Shown here: positions 19,432 to 27,913 of the stretch, in pieces
Layout: each line of letters opens with the position of its first letter
Position numbering within the stretch: the stretch's first letter is position 1
Origin: Erwinia sp. E_sp_B01_1
GTDB taxonomy: Bacteria > Pseudomonadota > Gammaproteobacteria > Enterobacterales > Enterobacteriaceae
Direction of reading: 5' to 3'
DNA length: 64,000 nucleotides
Assembly (NCBI RefSeq): GCF_036865545.1
Contig: NZ_CP142208.1
Location: 2,046,001 to 2,110,000, forward strand
Position numbers and translations under genes: made by a program
Notes under the pieces: generated by a model
What the model was told of the DNA's origin: nothing
The model's database searches: none
The model's input: only the letters and a program-made list of their open reading frames with translations

Positions 19432-20706
19432 ATGGCCAGCAGTAACCTGATCACACAATTGCAAGAGCGGGGCTTGATTGCCCAGGTAACGGATCAAGAG
19501 GCGTTAGCAGAACGACTGGCGCAGGGGCCAATCGCACTCTATTGCGGCTTCGATCCAACTGCCGACAGCCTGCATTTGGGCCATCTGGTGCCGTTGCTCT
19601 GCCTGAAACGCTTCCAGGATGCGGGTCACCGCCCGGTCGCGCTGGTAGGAGGAGCAACGGGTCTGATTGGTGATCCAAGCTTTAAAGCGGACGAGCGCAA
19701 GCTCAATACCAGCGAAACGGTAGGCGAATGGGTGGAAAAAATCCGCCATCAGGTCGCGCCGTTCCTGGATTTCGACTGTGGCGACAACAGCGCCATCGCC
19801 GCAAACAACTATGACTGGTTTGGCAACATGAACGTGCTGACCTTCCTGCGTGACATCGGTAAGCACTTTTCTGTAAACCAGATGATCAACAAAGAAGCGG
19901 TCAAACAGCGCCTGAACCGTGACGACCAGGGGATCTCCTTTACCGAGTTCTCCTACAACCTGCTGCAGGGATATGACTTTGCCTGCCTCAATGAACGTCA
20001 CGGCGTGGCGTTGCAGATTGGTGGTTCCGATCAGTGGGGTAACATCACTTCCGGCATCGATCTGACCCGCCGCCTGCACCAGAATCAGGTCTTTGGTCTG
20101 ACTGTGCCGCTGATCACCAAATCAGACGGCACCAAGTTTGGTAAAACCGAAGGCGGCGCGGTCTGGCTGGATGCCAGCAAAACCAGTCCGTACAAGTTCT
20201 ACCAGTTCTGGATCAACACCGCTGATGCTGACGTTTACCGCTTCCTGAAGTTCTTCACCTTTATGAGTCTTGAAGAGATCAACGCGCTGGAAGAAGAAGA
20301 CAAAAACAGCGGCAAAGCGCCTCGTGCTCAGTACGTCCTGGCTGAAGTGGTGACTAAACTGGTTCACGGTGAAGAAGGACTGGCCGCGGCAGAACGTATT
20401 ACCAAAAGCCTGTTCTCAGGCGCGCTGAACGACATGACCGAAGCGGACTTCCGCCAGCTGGCTCAGGACGGAATGCCGTTTGTAGAGCTGGAAGCCGGAC
20501 AGGATCTCCAGCAGGCGATGGTGGATGGCGATCTGGCTCCTTCAAGAGGGCAGGCACGCAAACTAATTGATTCAAAAGCCGTGAGCATTAATGGTGAACA
20601 GCAGCTGGACACAGAGTATACCTTTGCGGATGCCGATCGCCTGTTTGGCCGCTTCACGCTGCTGCGCCGCGGCAAGAAAAACTACTGTCTGATCGTCTGG
20701 AAATAA
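19432..20706 (+). CDS. tyrS: Tyrosyl-tRNA synthetase
   Basis: The 424-residue class I synthetase carries the HIGH-type motif in [11 protein letters not shown] (about residue 46), the KMSKS-type motif KFGKTEGGA (about residue 235) and a C-terminal S4-like RNA-binding domain. I start at [14 protein letters not shown], as in E. coli; in-frame codons upstream extend into the leader. It charges tRNA-Tyr in the cytosol. A strong terminator separates it from pdxY. Confidence 0.98.
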   Translation: MASSNLITQLQERGLIAQVTDQEALAERLAQGPIALYCGFDPTADSLHLGHLVPLLCLKRFQDAGHRPVALVGGATGLIGDPSFKADERKLNTSETVGEWVEKIRHQVAPFLDFDCGDNSAIAANNYDWFGNMNVLTFLRDIGKHFSVNQMINKEAVKQRLNRDDQGISFTEFSYNLLQGYDFACLNERHGVALQIGGSDQWGNITSGIDLTRRLHQNQVFGLTVPLITKSDGTKFGKTEGGAVWLDASKTSPYKFYQFWINTADADVYRFLKFFTFMSLEEINALEEEDKNSGKAPRAQYVLAEVVTKLVHGEEGLAAAERITKSLFSGALNDMTEADFRQLAQDGMPFVELEAGQDLQQAMVDGDLAPSRGQARKLIDSKAVSINGEQQLDTEYTFADADRLFGRFTLLRRGKKNYCLIVWK

Positions 20707-20721
20707 ACACATTCATTACTG

Positions 20722-20749
20722 AAGGCCGGTCTTGCCGGCCTTTCTTTTT
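20722..20749 (+). terminator. tyrS terminator
   Basis: The stem AAGGCCGG/CCGGCCTT with a short loop is followed by TTCTTTTT. It ends 21 bp before the pdxY start, so some read-through or an internal promoter must feed pdxY. Confidence 0.85.
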
Positions 20750-20769
20750 GGCAGGTCCAGGGTCTTGTT

Positions 20770-21630
20770 ATGAAAAACATCCTCTCTATACAGTCGCATA
20801 CCGTCTACGGCCATGCAGGGAACAGTGCTTCCGAATTTCCTATGCGCCGCATGGGCGCAAACGTTTGGCCGCTGAATACCGTCCAGTTTTCCAACCATAC
20901 CCAGTACGGACACTGGGCCGGTGTGGTAATGCCCGCCACGCATCTCACTGAGATCGTCAAAGGTATTGCTGAAATTGACCGCCTGAAAACCTGTGATGCG
21001 GTGCTGAGTGGTTATCTGGGCTCGGCGGAACAGGGCGAGCAGATCCTTGAGATCGTGCGTCAGGTAAAAGCCGCCAACCCGGACGCCTGGTATTTTTGCG
21101 ATCCGGTAATGGGGCACCCTGAAAAAGGCTGTATTGTGGCGCCAGGCGTGGCAGAGTTTCACACCAACGCGGCACTGCCAGCCAGCGACATCATTGCGCC
21201 TAATCTGCTGGAGCTGGAAATACTCAGCGGCCACGCGGTCAGTGATGTGGATCAGGCCGTGGCAACTGCCCGTGAACTGATTGCCAGAGGGCCGAAAGTG
21301 GTGCTGGTTAAGCATCTGGCGCGGGCAGGTCTGCGCAGCGATCGCTTTGAAATGCTGCTGGTCACGGCGGATGAAGCCTGGCATATCAGCCGTCCGCTGG
21401 TCGATTTTGGCGTACGCCAGCCTGTGGGCGTGGGCGATCTGACCAGTGGTCTGCTGCTGGTGGATCTGCTGCAGGGTAAAGCTTTGCAGGCCGCGCTGGA
21501 ACACGTGACCGCCGCAGTGTATGAAGTGATGCTCAAAACGCATGAAATGGGCGAGTATGAACTGCAACTGGTTGCGGCTCAGGAGGGCATTGCTAACCCT
21601 CAACAGCATTTTGCCGCGGTAAAACTGTAA
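20770..21630 (+). CDS. pdxY: Pyridoxal kinase PdxY
   Basis: The 286-residue ribokinase-fold enzyme matches PdxY ([15 protein letters not shown] at the start; [28 protein letters not shown] with the catalytic Asp near residue 220). It phosphorylates pyridoxal to PLP in salvage. The reading frame stays open for 48 codons after its TAA through a 33-bp tandem repeat, which is probably chance but is noted separately. Confidence 0.96.
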   Translation: MKNILSIQSHTVYGHAGNSASEFPMRRMGANVWPLNTVQFSNHTQYGHWAGVVMPATHLTEIVKGIAEIDRLKTCDAVLSGYLGSAEQGEQILEIVRQVKAANPDAWYFCDPVMGHPEKGCIVAPGVAEFHTNAALPASDIIAPNLLELEILSGHAVSDVDQAVATARELIARGPKVVLVKHLARAGLRSDRFEMLLVTADEAWHISRPLVDFGVRQPVGVGDLTSGLLLVDLLQGKALQAALEHVTAAVYEVMLKTHEMGEYELQLVAAQEGIANPQQHFAAVKL

Positions 21631-21684
21631 GCGGAAGGCTTCTTCCCATTCAGCCTGGCTGAGGGAAACCTGGCGGATACCAAA

Positions 21685-21790
21685 AAAGCATCGGACCCAC
21701 TGAATGCCGGTTGCCTGAAAGCAGCGGGCCCACTGAATGCCGGTTGCCTTAAAGCATCAGACCCACTGAATGCCTGATGCCTGAAAGCAT
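21685..21790 (+). repeat. 33-bp tandem repeat downstream of pdxY
   Basis: Three consecutive 33-bp units lie at 21685-21717, 21718-21750 and 21751-21783, with a partial fourth start (AAAGCAT). The shared core is CCACTGAATGCCGGTTGCCT; the third unit diverges at CTGATGCC. The last part folds into a hairpin, CTGAATGC with GCATTCAG, around a 13-nt loop, which may serve as the pdxY terminator. Units follow one another with no spacers. Confidence 0.9.
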
Positions 21791-21851
21791 TCAGAGGGTT
21801 TCATTGAAAAATGCCTTTAACCGTCATCGGGACATTCAGCCGTGCAGGTAT

Positions 21852-22475
21852 TTAAGCATTCTGGTGTTCAGTCTTGAGCCCTTCAGCTTCTAAAGCCGCG
21901 ATGACCGCAGGGCGTTCTTCCACCTGCTGATACCAGTTTTCCAGCCCGGCCATGCCTGAAAAATCCAGCCCGGTCTCTTTTGCCCAGCGCATGATGGTAT
22001 AGAGATAGGCATCTGCCACGCTGAATCTCAGCCCCATCAGCCAGTGTTTTCCTTTCAGTTCTCCATTTACCCAGTTCAGCTTCTGTTGTAGCTGCTCACG
22101 TACCATCAACCGGTACTCCTCCGGCACGCCAGAGTGATACAGCGGTTCAAAGCGTTTATGCAATTCAGCGGCAATAAAGTTAAGCCAGGCCAGCGTCTGA
22201 TAACGGGTCAGGCTGCCCGCGGGTGCCAGTAGCTGCCGGTCCGGTTTCAGGTCAGCCAGATACTGGACAATAGCCACTGCCTCGGTCAGTACCGTGCCAT
22301 CATCCAGTTGCAGGGCGGGAACCTGCCCTTTGGAATTGATCCTCAGATAGTCTTCATGCTGCTCAGTCTGTTGGGTCTGCAGATCAACCGATATCAAAGT
22401 AAAATCCAGCCCGGATTCGCGCAGGACAATATGAGGCGCGAGCGAGCACATCCCTGAGTGGCAGTAGAGTTTCAT
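21852..22475 (-). CDS. gstA: Glutathione S-transferase GstA
   Basis: The 207-residue beta-class enzyme starts MKLYCHSGMCSLAPHIVLRE, with the N-terminal cysteine (Cys10) that defines bacterial beta-class GSTs. It ends in an all-helical domain containing FSVADAYLYTIMRW. It conjugates glutathione to electrophiles in the cytosol. It is tail-to-tail with pdxY, across the tandem repeat. Confidence 0.93.
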   Translation of the reverse strand: MKLYCHSGMCSLAPHIVLRESGLDFTLISVDLQTQQTEQHEDYLRINSKGQVPALQLDDGTVLTEAVAIVQYLADLKPDRQLLAPAGSLTRYQTLAWLNFIAAELHKRFEPLYHSGVPEEYRLMVREQLQQKLNWVNGELKGKHWLMGLRFSVADAYLYTIMRWAKETGLDFSGMAGLENWYQQVEERPAVIAALEAEGLKTEHQNA

Positions 22476-22584
22476 GGGTGCTCCTTAGCGGATTGGCAAA
22501 ACCTTCTATCAGCTTAATGCTCACTGGCTAAAAAGTCAGCGTTTCAGGCGGGCCCGCCTGTTAAAATAGAGTATTTTTTAATCA

Positions 22585-23493
22585 TCATTCTCTTTTCAGG
22601 GGCTGAAAACAATCGAGGCCCGGCAAAGTCTGGCGTGCCATATCCCAGAAGGCCCGTACCCTGGCTGGCATATACTGCACGTTTTGCGTCACCAGCTGGA
22701 CAGGCTGAGCCGGCGGCCGCTGCTCTGACAGCACTTCACAAAGGCGCCCTGATTTAAGATCGTCAAAGGCCTGATAAGAGAGCAGGCGGGTGATGCCTTT
22801 GCCTGCCCTGGCCGCAATCAGCTGGGATTCCACTTCATTAACCATAATACCGGGCTGGATCCTCACCCGATCCTGATTCTCGGCCGGGCCAAAGCGCCAC
22901 TCCCGAGCGGAACTGATCGAAGATCCCGCAATAAGCTTATGGCTGGTTAAGGCTGAGGGCGAAGCTGGAGAGCCTGCACTGGCGAGATAATCAGGGCTGG
23001 CAACCAGAATACGCTGCACGCTGCCCAGCTCATAAGCTACCAGCGATGAATCCCGTAACTGACCTATGCGGATCGCCATATCCAGCCCCTGTTCAATTAA
23101 ATCCTGATAACTGTCATTCAGCAGCAGCTCAATCTGAATATCCGGGTAGCTGTCCATAAACTGCATCATCAGCGGCACAATATGCTTGCGGCCAAACTGA
23201 ACCGGCGCGGTCAGCCTCAACAGCCCGTTAAGCTGCGTTCTGGTGGCGTCCTGAAGCGTCAGCTGATAGTCATTCAGCAGCGCCTTTGCCCGCTCGAAAA
23301 GCTGCATACCAGCAGGCGTAGGCGCCAGACTGCGGGTGGTTCTTTCTATCAGGCTGGTGGCGAAGCGGGTTTCGAGGGAAGCCAGCGTCCGGGTAATCGT
23401 CGGTGGCGAACGGCGTAATTTCCGTGCGGCAGCGGAGAGGCTGCCCAGCTGAACCACGGTGACAAACACCTCAAGTTCATCCAGTTTGTCCAT
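22585..23493 (-). CDS. LysR-type regulator, divergent from a GST operon
   Basis: The 302-residue LysR protein has its winged helix at residues 1-60 (LEVFVTVVQLGSLSAAARKLRRSPPTITR) and a CrgA/PecT-like effector domain. It is divergent from the GST and FMN-binding-protein genes at 23590 with 96 bp between, the usual layout for a LysR activator and its target. I do not recognise a named ortholog. The inducer is unknown; control of the neighbouring operon is inferred from layout. This locus is absent from the E. coli gstA-dtpA interval. Confidence 0.85.
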   Translation of the reverse strand: MDKLDELEVFVTVVQLGSLSAAARKLRRSPPTITRTLASLETRFATSLIERTTRSLAPTPAGMQLFERAKALLNDYQLTLQDATRTQLNGLLRLTAPVQFGRKHIVPLMMQFMDSYPDIQIELLLNDSYQDLIEQGLDMAIRIGQLRDSSLVAYELGSVQRILVASPDYLASAGSPASPSALTSHKLIAGSSISSAREWRFGPAENQDRVRIQPGIMVNEVESQLIAARAGKGITRLLSYQAFDDLKSGRLCEVLSEQRPPAQPVQLVTQNVQYMPARVRAFWDMARQTLPGLDCFQPLKRE

Positions 23494-23589
23494 GATTGTT
23501 CCGGTTAATGAAATTATGAATTGCTATTTTCCAGGATTTACACCGTTTTGTGCAAGAGTATGCTGGAGTTCTTACACAGGAGACCCGCT

Positions 23590-24207
23590 ATGACTTCACT
23601 GACGCTCTATACCACGCCCCTTTCCGGCCACGCTCACCGTGTCACGCTGTTGCTGAACATGCTCTATCTGCCCTGCGAAAAAATTGAAGCAGGTGCGGAG
23701 GTGCGTAAAAGCCCACAGTTCCTCGCACTCAATCCCTTTGCCCAGATCCCGGTATTAAAAGACGGGGACAAGGTGATTGCCGACAGCAATGCGATCCTGA
23801 TCTGGCTGGTAAAGCGCTATGCGCCGGACAGTCAGTGGCTGCCAGCAGATTTGCAGCAGGAAGTGGAGGTTCATCAGTGGCTGGCGAAAGCGGCCGGTGA
23901 GATCCGTTATGGGGTTGCATCAGCAAGGCTTATTAAACAGTTTTCCACCCCTGAAAATTATGACTCGGCTAAAGCCGTGGCGGCGAAATTCCTGCCGCAG
24001 ATGGAGCAGCATCTTTCCGGCAAACGCTGGCTGGTTGGGGAGCAGGCAACCTTAGCCGATCTGGCCTGTTACGGTTACGTCGCCTGCGCGCCTGAAGGCG
24101 GCATAGCCTTAACTCCTTATCCCGCGATTCAGCAGTGGCTGAAAAATGTTGAGGCGCTGCCGGGCTTCGTTGCTATACCGCCATTGCCTTTGCCAGCGGG
24201 AGAGTAA
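23590..24207 (+). CDS. Glutathione S-transferase family protein
   Basis: The 205-residue protein has a thioredoxin-like N-terminal domain (MTSLTLYTTPLSGHAHRVTL) with conserved NPFAQIPVL and DSNAIL, and a C-terminal helical domain (ATLADLACYGYVACAP). It differs from GstA and from the beta class in lacking an early Cys, having Ser12 or Thr9 as possible activating residue. I choose the ATG with an AGGAG site at 23578-23582; in-frame codons upstream lie in the promoter. It is followed after 2 bp by a flavin-binding protein gene, so the two are cotranslated. Confidence 0.88.
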   Translation: MTSLTLYTTPLSGHAHRVTLLLNMLYLPCEKIEAGAEVRKSPQFLALNPFAQIPVLKDGDKVIADSNAILIWLVKRYAPDSQWLPADLQQEVEVHQWLAKAAGEIRYGVASARLIKQFSTPENYDSAKAVAAKFLPQMEQHLSGKRWLVGEQATLADLACYGYVACAPEGGIALTPYPAIQQWLKNVEALPGFVAIPPLPLPAGE

Positions 24208-24209
24208 TC

Positions 24210-25094
24210 ATGTTCCATCCGGGGGAGTTACTGGCGCAGGAAAAAGCGGGATATGGCCGGGTAAGAGCGGCTGTCTGGCCAGCCATGCCGGAACAACACC
24301 GGCTGTTTTATCAGGGCCTGCGGTACTTTTTCCTTGCAGCGTTGGATGAGAAAGGCTTTCCTGTGGCGACGGTCATTCAGGGCGAGCCGGGGTTTCTCCT
24401 GGCCAGAGAGGAAAAGCTGCTGGAAGTTGACCTCGCTGCGATCAAGGGCGCGCCACTGTTGCCTCCGCTTATCCCCGGAAGCCCGGTTGGCGGGTTGGGT
24501 ATCGACTTTGCTAACAGAAGACGAAACCGGGTCAATGGCAAAGTAGCTGGTACGGCGGGTGGCAGGTTGGGTATCCACGTAGAAGAGAGCTATGGCAACT
24601 GTCCGCAATATATTCAACGACGCGATTTGCCGCAGGTGGTCTCAAGCTGTCCGGCTGAAACAGAACTACTGGAATCGCTGGATGCAGATGCCCGTTACCT
24701 GATCGCGGCAACGGATACCCTGATGGTTGCCAGTGCGGCACAGGGCCATGAGGGCCGGGATGGGGTGGATATCTCACATCGCGGGGGATTACCGGGTTTT
24801 ATCACTCTGGAACAGGGTAAATTACGCATCCCGGATTATTCAGGCAACCGCTATATGAACACCCTGGGTAATCTGCTGACTGACCCGCGCTGTGCGCTGC
24901 TGTTGCTGGATTTCTCTCAGGGAGCGGCGCTGCATATTCAGGGACGTGCAGCGATCGACTGGGATACGACAGCCGCTGGGCTGACAGAGCGTTACTGGAC
25001 GGTAGAAATAGATAAGGTCTGGCGTATCAGGCAACTCTTACCGGCAGCAGGACTGCAGGTAGAGTACGCTAACTCCACAATCGCTGCCGGATAG
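24210..25094 (+). CDS. Pyridoxamine 5'-phosphate oxidase-like flavin-binding protein
   Basis: The 294-residue protein belongs to the PNPOx-like split-barrel group. The barrel half, about residues 155-245, contains DTLMVASAAQGHEGRDGVDI, HRGGLPGFITLE and YSGNRYMNTLGNLLTDPR, the pattern of flavin or F420/FMN-binding reductases. The start two bases after the GST stop codon shows translational coupling. A GST fused operonically to a PNPOx-like protein suggests detoxification of a reactive compound; the substrate is unknown. It is not PdxH, which is at 18640. Confidence 0.8.
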   Translation: MFHPGELLAQEKAGYGRVRAAVWPAMPEQHRLFYQGLRYFFLAALDEKGFPVATVIQGEPGFLLAREEKLLEVDLAAIKGAPLLPPLIPGSPVGGLGIDFANRRRNRVNGKVAGTAGGRLGIHVEESYGNCPQYIQRRDLPQVVSSCPAETELLESLDADARYLIAATDTLMVASAAQGHEGRDGVDISHRGGLPGFITLEQGKLRIPDYSGNRYMNTLGNLLTDPRCALLLLDFSQGAALHIQGRAAIDWDTTAAGLTERYWTVEIDKVWRIRQLLPAAGLQVEYANSTIAAG

Positions 25095-25102
25095 CAGGCA
25101 AC

Positions 25103-25135
25103 AAAAAGGGCGACATTGCTGTCGCCCTTTCTTTA
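25103..25135. terminator. Bidirectional terminator before dtpA
   Basis: AAAGGGCGAC pairs with GTCGCCCTTT around a 6-nt loop and A/T runs flank it. It serves the GST operon and, in reverse, dtpA. Confidence 0.85.
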
Positions 25136-25146
25136 TGTCAGCTCTT

Positions 25147-26640
25147 TCAGGCTTTAACTTCTTTCAGCACTGACTCATCACTCTGCGTCATGCGGTTAAG
25201 CTTAGGCGCCGTCAGCATCATCAGAATAGCGATCACGCCGGTGGCCATGCCAATCTGCATAAACACATCGCTATAGACGTGCAGCGACTGCAGCGGGTCG
25301 GTGACATTTTCCGGCACCGCCATCAGGTTTGCCACTTTACCGGCAATCATCGCCGCACCTGCGGTGGTCAGGAACCATGAACCCATGATAAAGCCCATCA
25401 GGCGCTGTGGTACCAGTTGTGCCACCATCGCCAGACCCAGCCCGGAGATCATCAGTTCGCCAATACACTGCAGTGCATAGCTGAAGATCAGCCAGTTAAC
25501 CGAGACGATGCCTGCATCACTGGCGAATTTCGCCCCCAGCGGCAGCACGAGAAATGCCGCAGAGCATAACAACATGCCCAGCGCAAACTTATGCGGCATC
25601 GGCAGACGGTCACCCATCTTGTTGTAAATAGCGGCCAGAATCGGGCTGAAAATCATAATCCAGAACGGGTTCAGGGCCTGATACTGCTCTGGTTCGAAGG
25701 CGATACCCAGAATGCTGTGCTCAACGTTGCGGATGGCAAAGAAATTCAGGGAAGTCGGCATCTGCATATACAGCACAAAGAACACCACGGCTTCAAGCAT
25801 CAGCAGGAAGGCGACAATCATTTTGCGTCGGGCGGCACCCTTCAGAGCGTACGCTTCTTTAGCAAAAATCAGCACGATACCCGCAGCAATGACGGCCAGT
25901 ACCAGGCGGGCAATACCCTGATTATGCAGCAGCCAGGTAGCCAGCACGATCAGCGCCACAACCCCAACCAGCGTAGCCAGCAGTTTACCGACATGCAGAG
26001 GCTGGAAATCGGGTTTCGAGCCGTACTGCTTCACCCATTTGCGGAACAACATAAAGTTTACAAGGGTCAGCAGCATGCCGATAAACGACAGCGAGAACGC
26101 CACGCTCCAGCCAAATTTCGCCGCCAGCCAGGGAGTGGCCAGCATGGAGAAGAAGGAACCGATATTGATCGCCATGTAATACATGGTGAAAGCGCCATCA
26201 AGGCGGGGATCGTCTTTCTCATAGCAGGTTGAGAGCAGGGAGGAGGGGTTAGCTTTAAACAGCCCGTTACCCACAGCAATCGTCGCCATCCCTAAATAGA
26301 CCATCTCCACATCGTGACCAGACCAGGCGACCAGCGCGTAGCCCAGGGCCAGCACCAGCGTTCCTAACACAATGACGCGTTTGGTGCCCAGCACTTTGTC
26401 ACCCAGCCAGCCGCCCACGGCAACCAGGCCATAGACCAGCGCGCTGAAGGAGGTGAAAAGCGTAATGGACTGGGCCTCAGTCATTCCCAGCATTTTCACC
26501 AGGTAGACCGCCATGATGCCTTGCAGGCCGTAATAACCGAAACGTTCCCAGAGTTCGATTGAGAAAATCAGATAGAACGATTTGGGTTGCTTAAACGCGT
26601 TGAGGCTACTCGCCTCGGGTTGTTTGTTTGCAGTTGACAC
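25147..26640 (-). CDS. dtpA: Dipeptide/tripeptide:H+ symporter DtpA
   Basis: The 497-residue POT/PTR-family transporter has about 14 membrane helices and the proton-coupling motif [12 protein letters not shown] in the first helix. It matches E. coli DtpA (TppB, YdgR) end to end. I choose the GTG start giving (M)[19 protein letters not shown], because AGAGG lies 5-6 bases upstream and the N terminus then equals E. coli MSTANQ. In-frame codons upstream are leader. Its leader is long and contains a strong hairpin (26735-26756). Confidence 0.96.
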   Translation of the reverse strand: MSTANKQPEASSLNAFKQPKSFYLIFSIELWERFGYYGLQGIMAVYLVKMLGMTEAQSITLFTSFSALVYGLVAVGGWLGDKVLGTKRVIVLGTLVLALGYALVAWSGHDVEMVYLGMATIAVGNGLFKANPSSLLSTCYEKDDPRLDGAFTMYYMAINIGSFFSMLATPWLAAKFGWSVAFSLSFIGMLLTLVNFMLFRKWVKQYGSKPDFQPLHVGKLLATLVGVVALIVLATWLLHNQGIARLVLAVIAAGIVLIFAKEAYALKGAARRKMIVAFLLMLEAVVFFVLYMQMPTSLNFFAIRNVEHSILGIAFEPEQYQALNPFWIMIFSPILAAIYNKMGDRLPMPHKFALGMLLCSAAFLVLPLGAKFASDAGIVSVNWLIFSYALQCIGELMISGLGLAMVAQLVPQRLMGFIMGSWFLTTAGAAMIAGKVANLMAVPENVTDPLQSLHVYSDVFMQIGMATGVIAILMMLTAPKLNRMTQSDESVLKEVKA

Positions 26641-26734
26641 TGGTACCTCTGAAGTTCGTATCCTGATTCGACCCAAAAATTAAGTCGTCGTTATACTTGG
26701 GTGGGCATTCGCCGCATGGTTATAAGAAAGGAAA

Positions 26735-26756
26735 ATCGGCGATTAATTTCGCCGAT
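26735..26756 (-). terminator. Hairpin in the dtpA leader
   Basis: ATCGGCGA pairs perfectly with TCGCCGAT around a 6-nt loop. On the minus strand it is followed by TTTTCCTTT about 95 bp before dtpA. It could attenuate dtpA or block transcripts from upstream. Confidence 0.45.
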
Positions 26757-26863
26757 CGAGCCCCGTCAGGCAAGTGTTTTTTCAAATACTGTCAGAAAGC
26801 ACTGAATCGGTGTTAACTGAGGGTTAAATTGGATTAAATGGATGAATGTTCTGTTAAAAAAAT

Positions 26864-26938
26864 CTCTTTAAGCGTAACTCACTGCGGGTGGCGGATGATT
26901 TAATCATCCAGAAGCATAACCCACTCTGGGTGGTTTTT
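26864..26938 (+). ncRNA. Possible small RNA between dtpA and betI
   Basis: Two hairpins follow each other: GGATGAT/ATCATCC (26893-26909) and ACCCA/TGGGT (26919-26931), the second followed by GG and five T. A weak promoter match (TTGGAT at 26829, TGTTAA at 26852, 17-bp spacing) would give a transcript of about 75 nt. No known sRNA family is recognised. The alternative is folded dtpA leader read on the other strand. Confidence 0.25.
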
Positions 26939-27060
26939 CAGGTCAATATATCGCCTGATAGCTTTTGTGCAAAATGATTCACTATCAGATTCTTTATTGA
27001 CCGCTTTTGACGCCAGGTAATGCGGTATTTTTGCCCTCTGCTCACCGCGGAAGGTATATA

Positions 27061-27076
27061 TGTGACAAAGCTCACA
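27061..27076. promoter_or_regulatory. Consensus CRP site
   Basis: TGTGA-CAAAGC-TCACA matches both half-sites of the CRP consensus exactly with the correct 6-bp spacer. It is about 230 bp from betI and 420 bp from dtpA, so neither is at a normal activation distance unless the leader is long. Confidence 0.8.
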
Positions 27077-27123
27077 TCAAAAAGAGATATTAATCATTGA
27101 AAAATAACCACTAAGCAATTTGT

Positions 27124-27158
27124 GCCCCGCCAGGCCTGACGGGAAATTTTTTTTCAAT
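27124..27158 (+). terminator. Plus-strand terminator-like hairpin
   Basis: CCCG-C-CAG / CTG-A-CGGG (one mismatch) is followed by AAA and eight T. No annotated plus-strand gene lies upstream of it, which makes it unexplained. Confidence 0.5.
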
Positions 27159-27181
27159 TACCACGGCCAATTTTCCCCAAA

Positions 27182-27197
27182 TGTCACTTTTTTCACA
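27182..27197. promoter_or_regulatory. Second CRP-like site
   Basis: TGTCA-CTTTTT-TCACA differs from the CRP consensus at one position of the left half. It lies about 100 bp before betI. Motif-based inference. Confidence 0.45.
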
Positions 27198-27236
27198 CCG
27201 GGAGAGGACCAGAAAAAGAAGCTTCTCTTATTATTG

Positions 27237-27250
27237 ATTGAACGTTCAAT
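27237..27250. promoter_or_regulatory. BetI operator
   Basis: The perfect 14-bp palindrome ATTGAACGTTCAAT, preceded by ATTG and followed by ATAAAA, resembles the choline-responsive BetI operator of E. coli. It lies 50 bp before the betI start, overlapping the probable promoter. Confidence 0.8.
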
Positions 27251-27299
27251 ATAAAAACGCTATCATTACCCTCATTCAATAGCTAAAACCGATGAAACG

Positions 27300-27896
27300 A
27301 TGCCAAAAGTAGGAATGAAAGCCATCCGTCAGGCGCAGCTGATCCAGGCCACTCTGACGGTGATAGACAGAGTAGGACTGGCCGATGCCAGCCTCGCGTT
27401 GATTGCCAAAGAGGCCGGGGTCTCCACAGGGATTGTCAGCCACTATTTTGGTGACAAGAATGGCCTGCTGGATGCCTGTATGCGGCAAATCCTTTCCGAC
27501 TTATATCTGGCCGTCGATCATCACCGTAAGCAGGCAGATGCCGAACCGGCGTCGCAGATACGCGCCATTATTGATGGCAACTTCGATGTGACCCAGATGG
27601 CCGGGCCGGTATTGAAAACCTGGCTGGCCTTCTGGACTAACAGTCTGCATCAGCCCAATTTACACCGGCTGCAGCGGATAAATGACCGCCGACTCTTTTC
27701 CAACCTTTCGGCGCAATTTTCGAGGGTATTGCCTGAAGAGCAGGCCCGTGCCGCCGGTGCAAGCCTTGCTGCATTAATTGATGGCTTGTGGCTGCGTATG
27801 ACCTTAGCGCCACAACCCATGGAGCAGGGGCTGGAGAGTGCCCGTGAACTCTGCTACCAAAATCTCGCGCTGTGGCTTTCAGGCCCGGCACACTAA
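27300..27896 (+). CDS. betI: Choline-responsive repressor BetI
   Basis: The 198-residue TetR-family protein starts [20 protein letters not shown] and has the helix-turn-helix [25 protein letters not shown]. It represses the bet genes and releases DNA when choline binds. It is the first gene of betIBA, with the palindromic operator just upstream. The window lacks betT, the choline transporter gene that is divergent from betI in E. coli; here dtpA lies in that position. No strong ribosome site precedes the ATG. Confidence 0.96.
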   Translation: MPKVGMKAIRQAQLIQATLTVIDRVGLADASLALIAKEAGVSTGIVSHYFGDKNGLLDACMRQILSDLYLAVDHHRKQADAEPASQIRAIIDGNFDVTQMAGPVLKTWLAFWTNSLHQPNLHRLQRINDRRLFSNLSAQFSRVLPEEQARAAGASLAALIDGLWLRMTLAPQPMEQGLESARELCYQNLALWLSGPAH

Positions 27897-27913
27897 CCCC
27901 CAAAGGAGGAGGC

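Larger units (their letters stand above)
26641..27299. other. dtpA-betI intergenic region
   Basis: This 659-bp stretch separates the divergent dtpA and betI genes and has no protein gene I can support. From left to right it holds a dtpA-leader hairpin (26735-26756), a two-hairpin segment ending in a T run (26893-26938), and an inverted repeat CTGATAG/CTATCAG (about 26953-26992). Then come a consensus CRP site (27061-27076), a plus-strand terminator-like hairpin (27124-27158), a second CRP-like site (27182-27197) and the BetI operator (27237-27250). The site density exceeds what two promoters need. Confidence 0.7.

Noticed and set aside
20716-21609. 297-codon minus-strand open frame
   Set aside because: It lies wholly antisense to pdxY, which is a clear full-length gene, and resembles no family.
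21685-21790. 33-bp repeats as a CRISPR array
   Set aside because: Units are directly joined without spacers and no cas genes are present.
25591-26232. 213-codon plus-strand open frame rich in His and Gln
   Set aside because: It is antisense to dtpA; the composition is that of reversed membrane-protein codons.
27061-27158. A Spot 42-like CRP-repressed small RNA
   Set aside because: The CRP site and terminator are too close for a typical transcript from a CRP-positioned promoter, no clear -10 element is present, and no sequence similarity to Spot 42 or CyaR is visible. Kept only as a general query.
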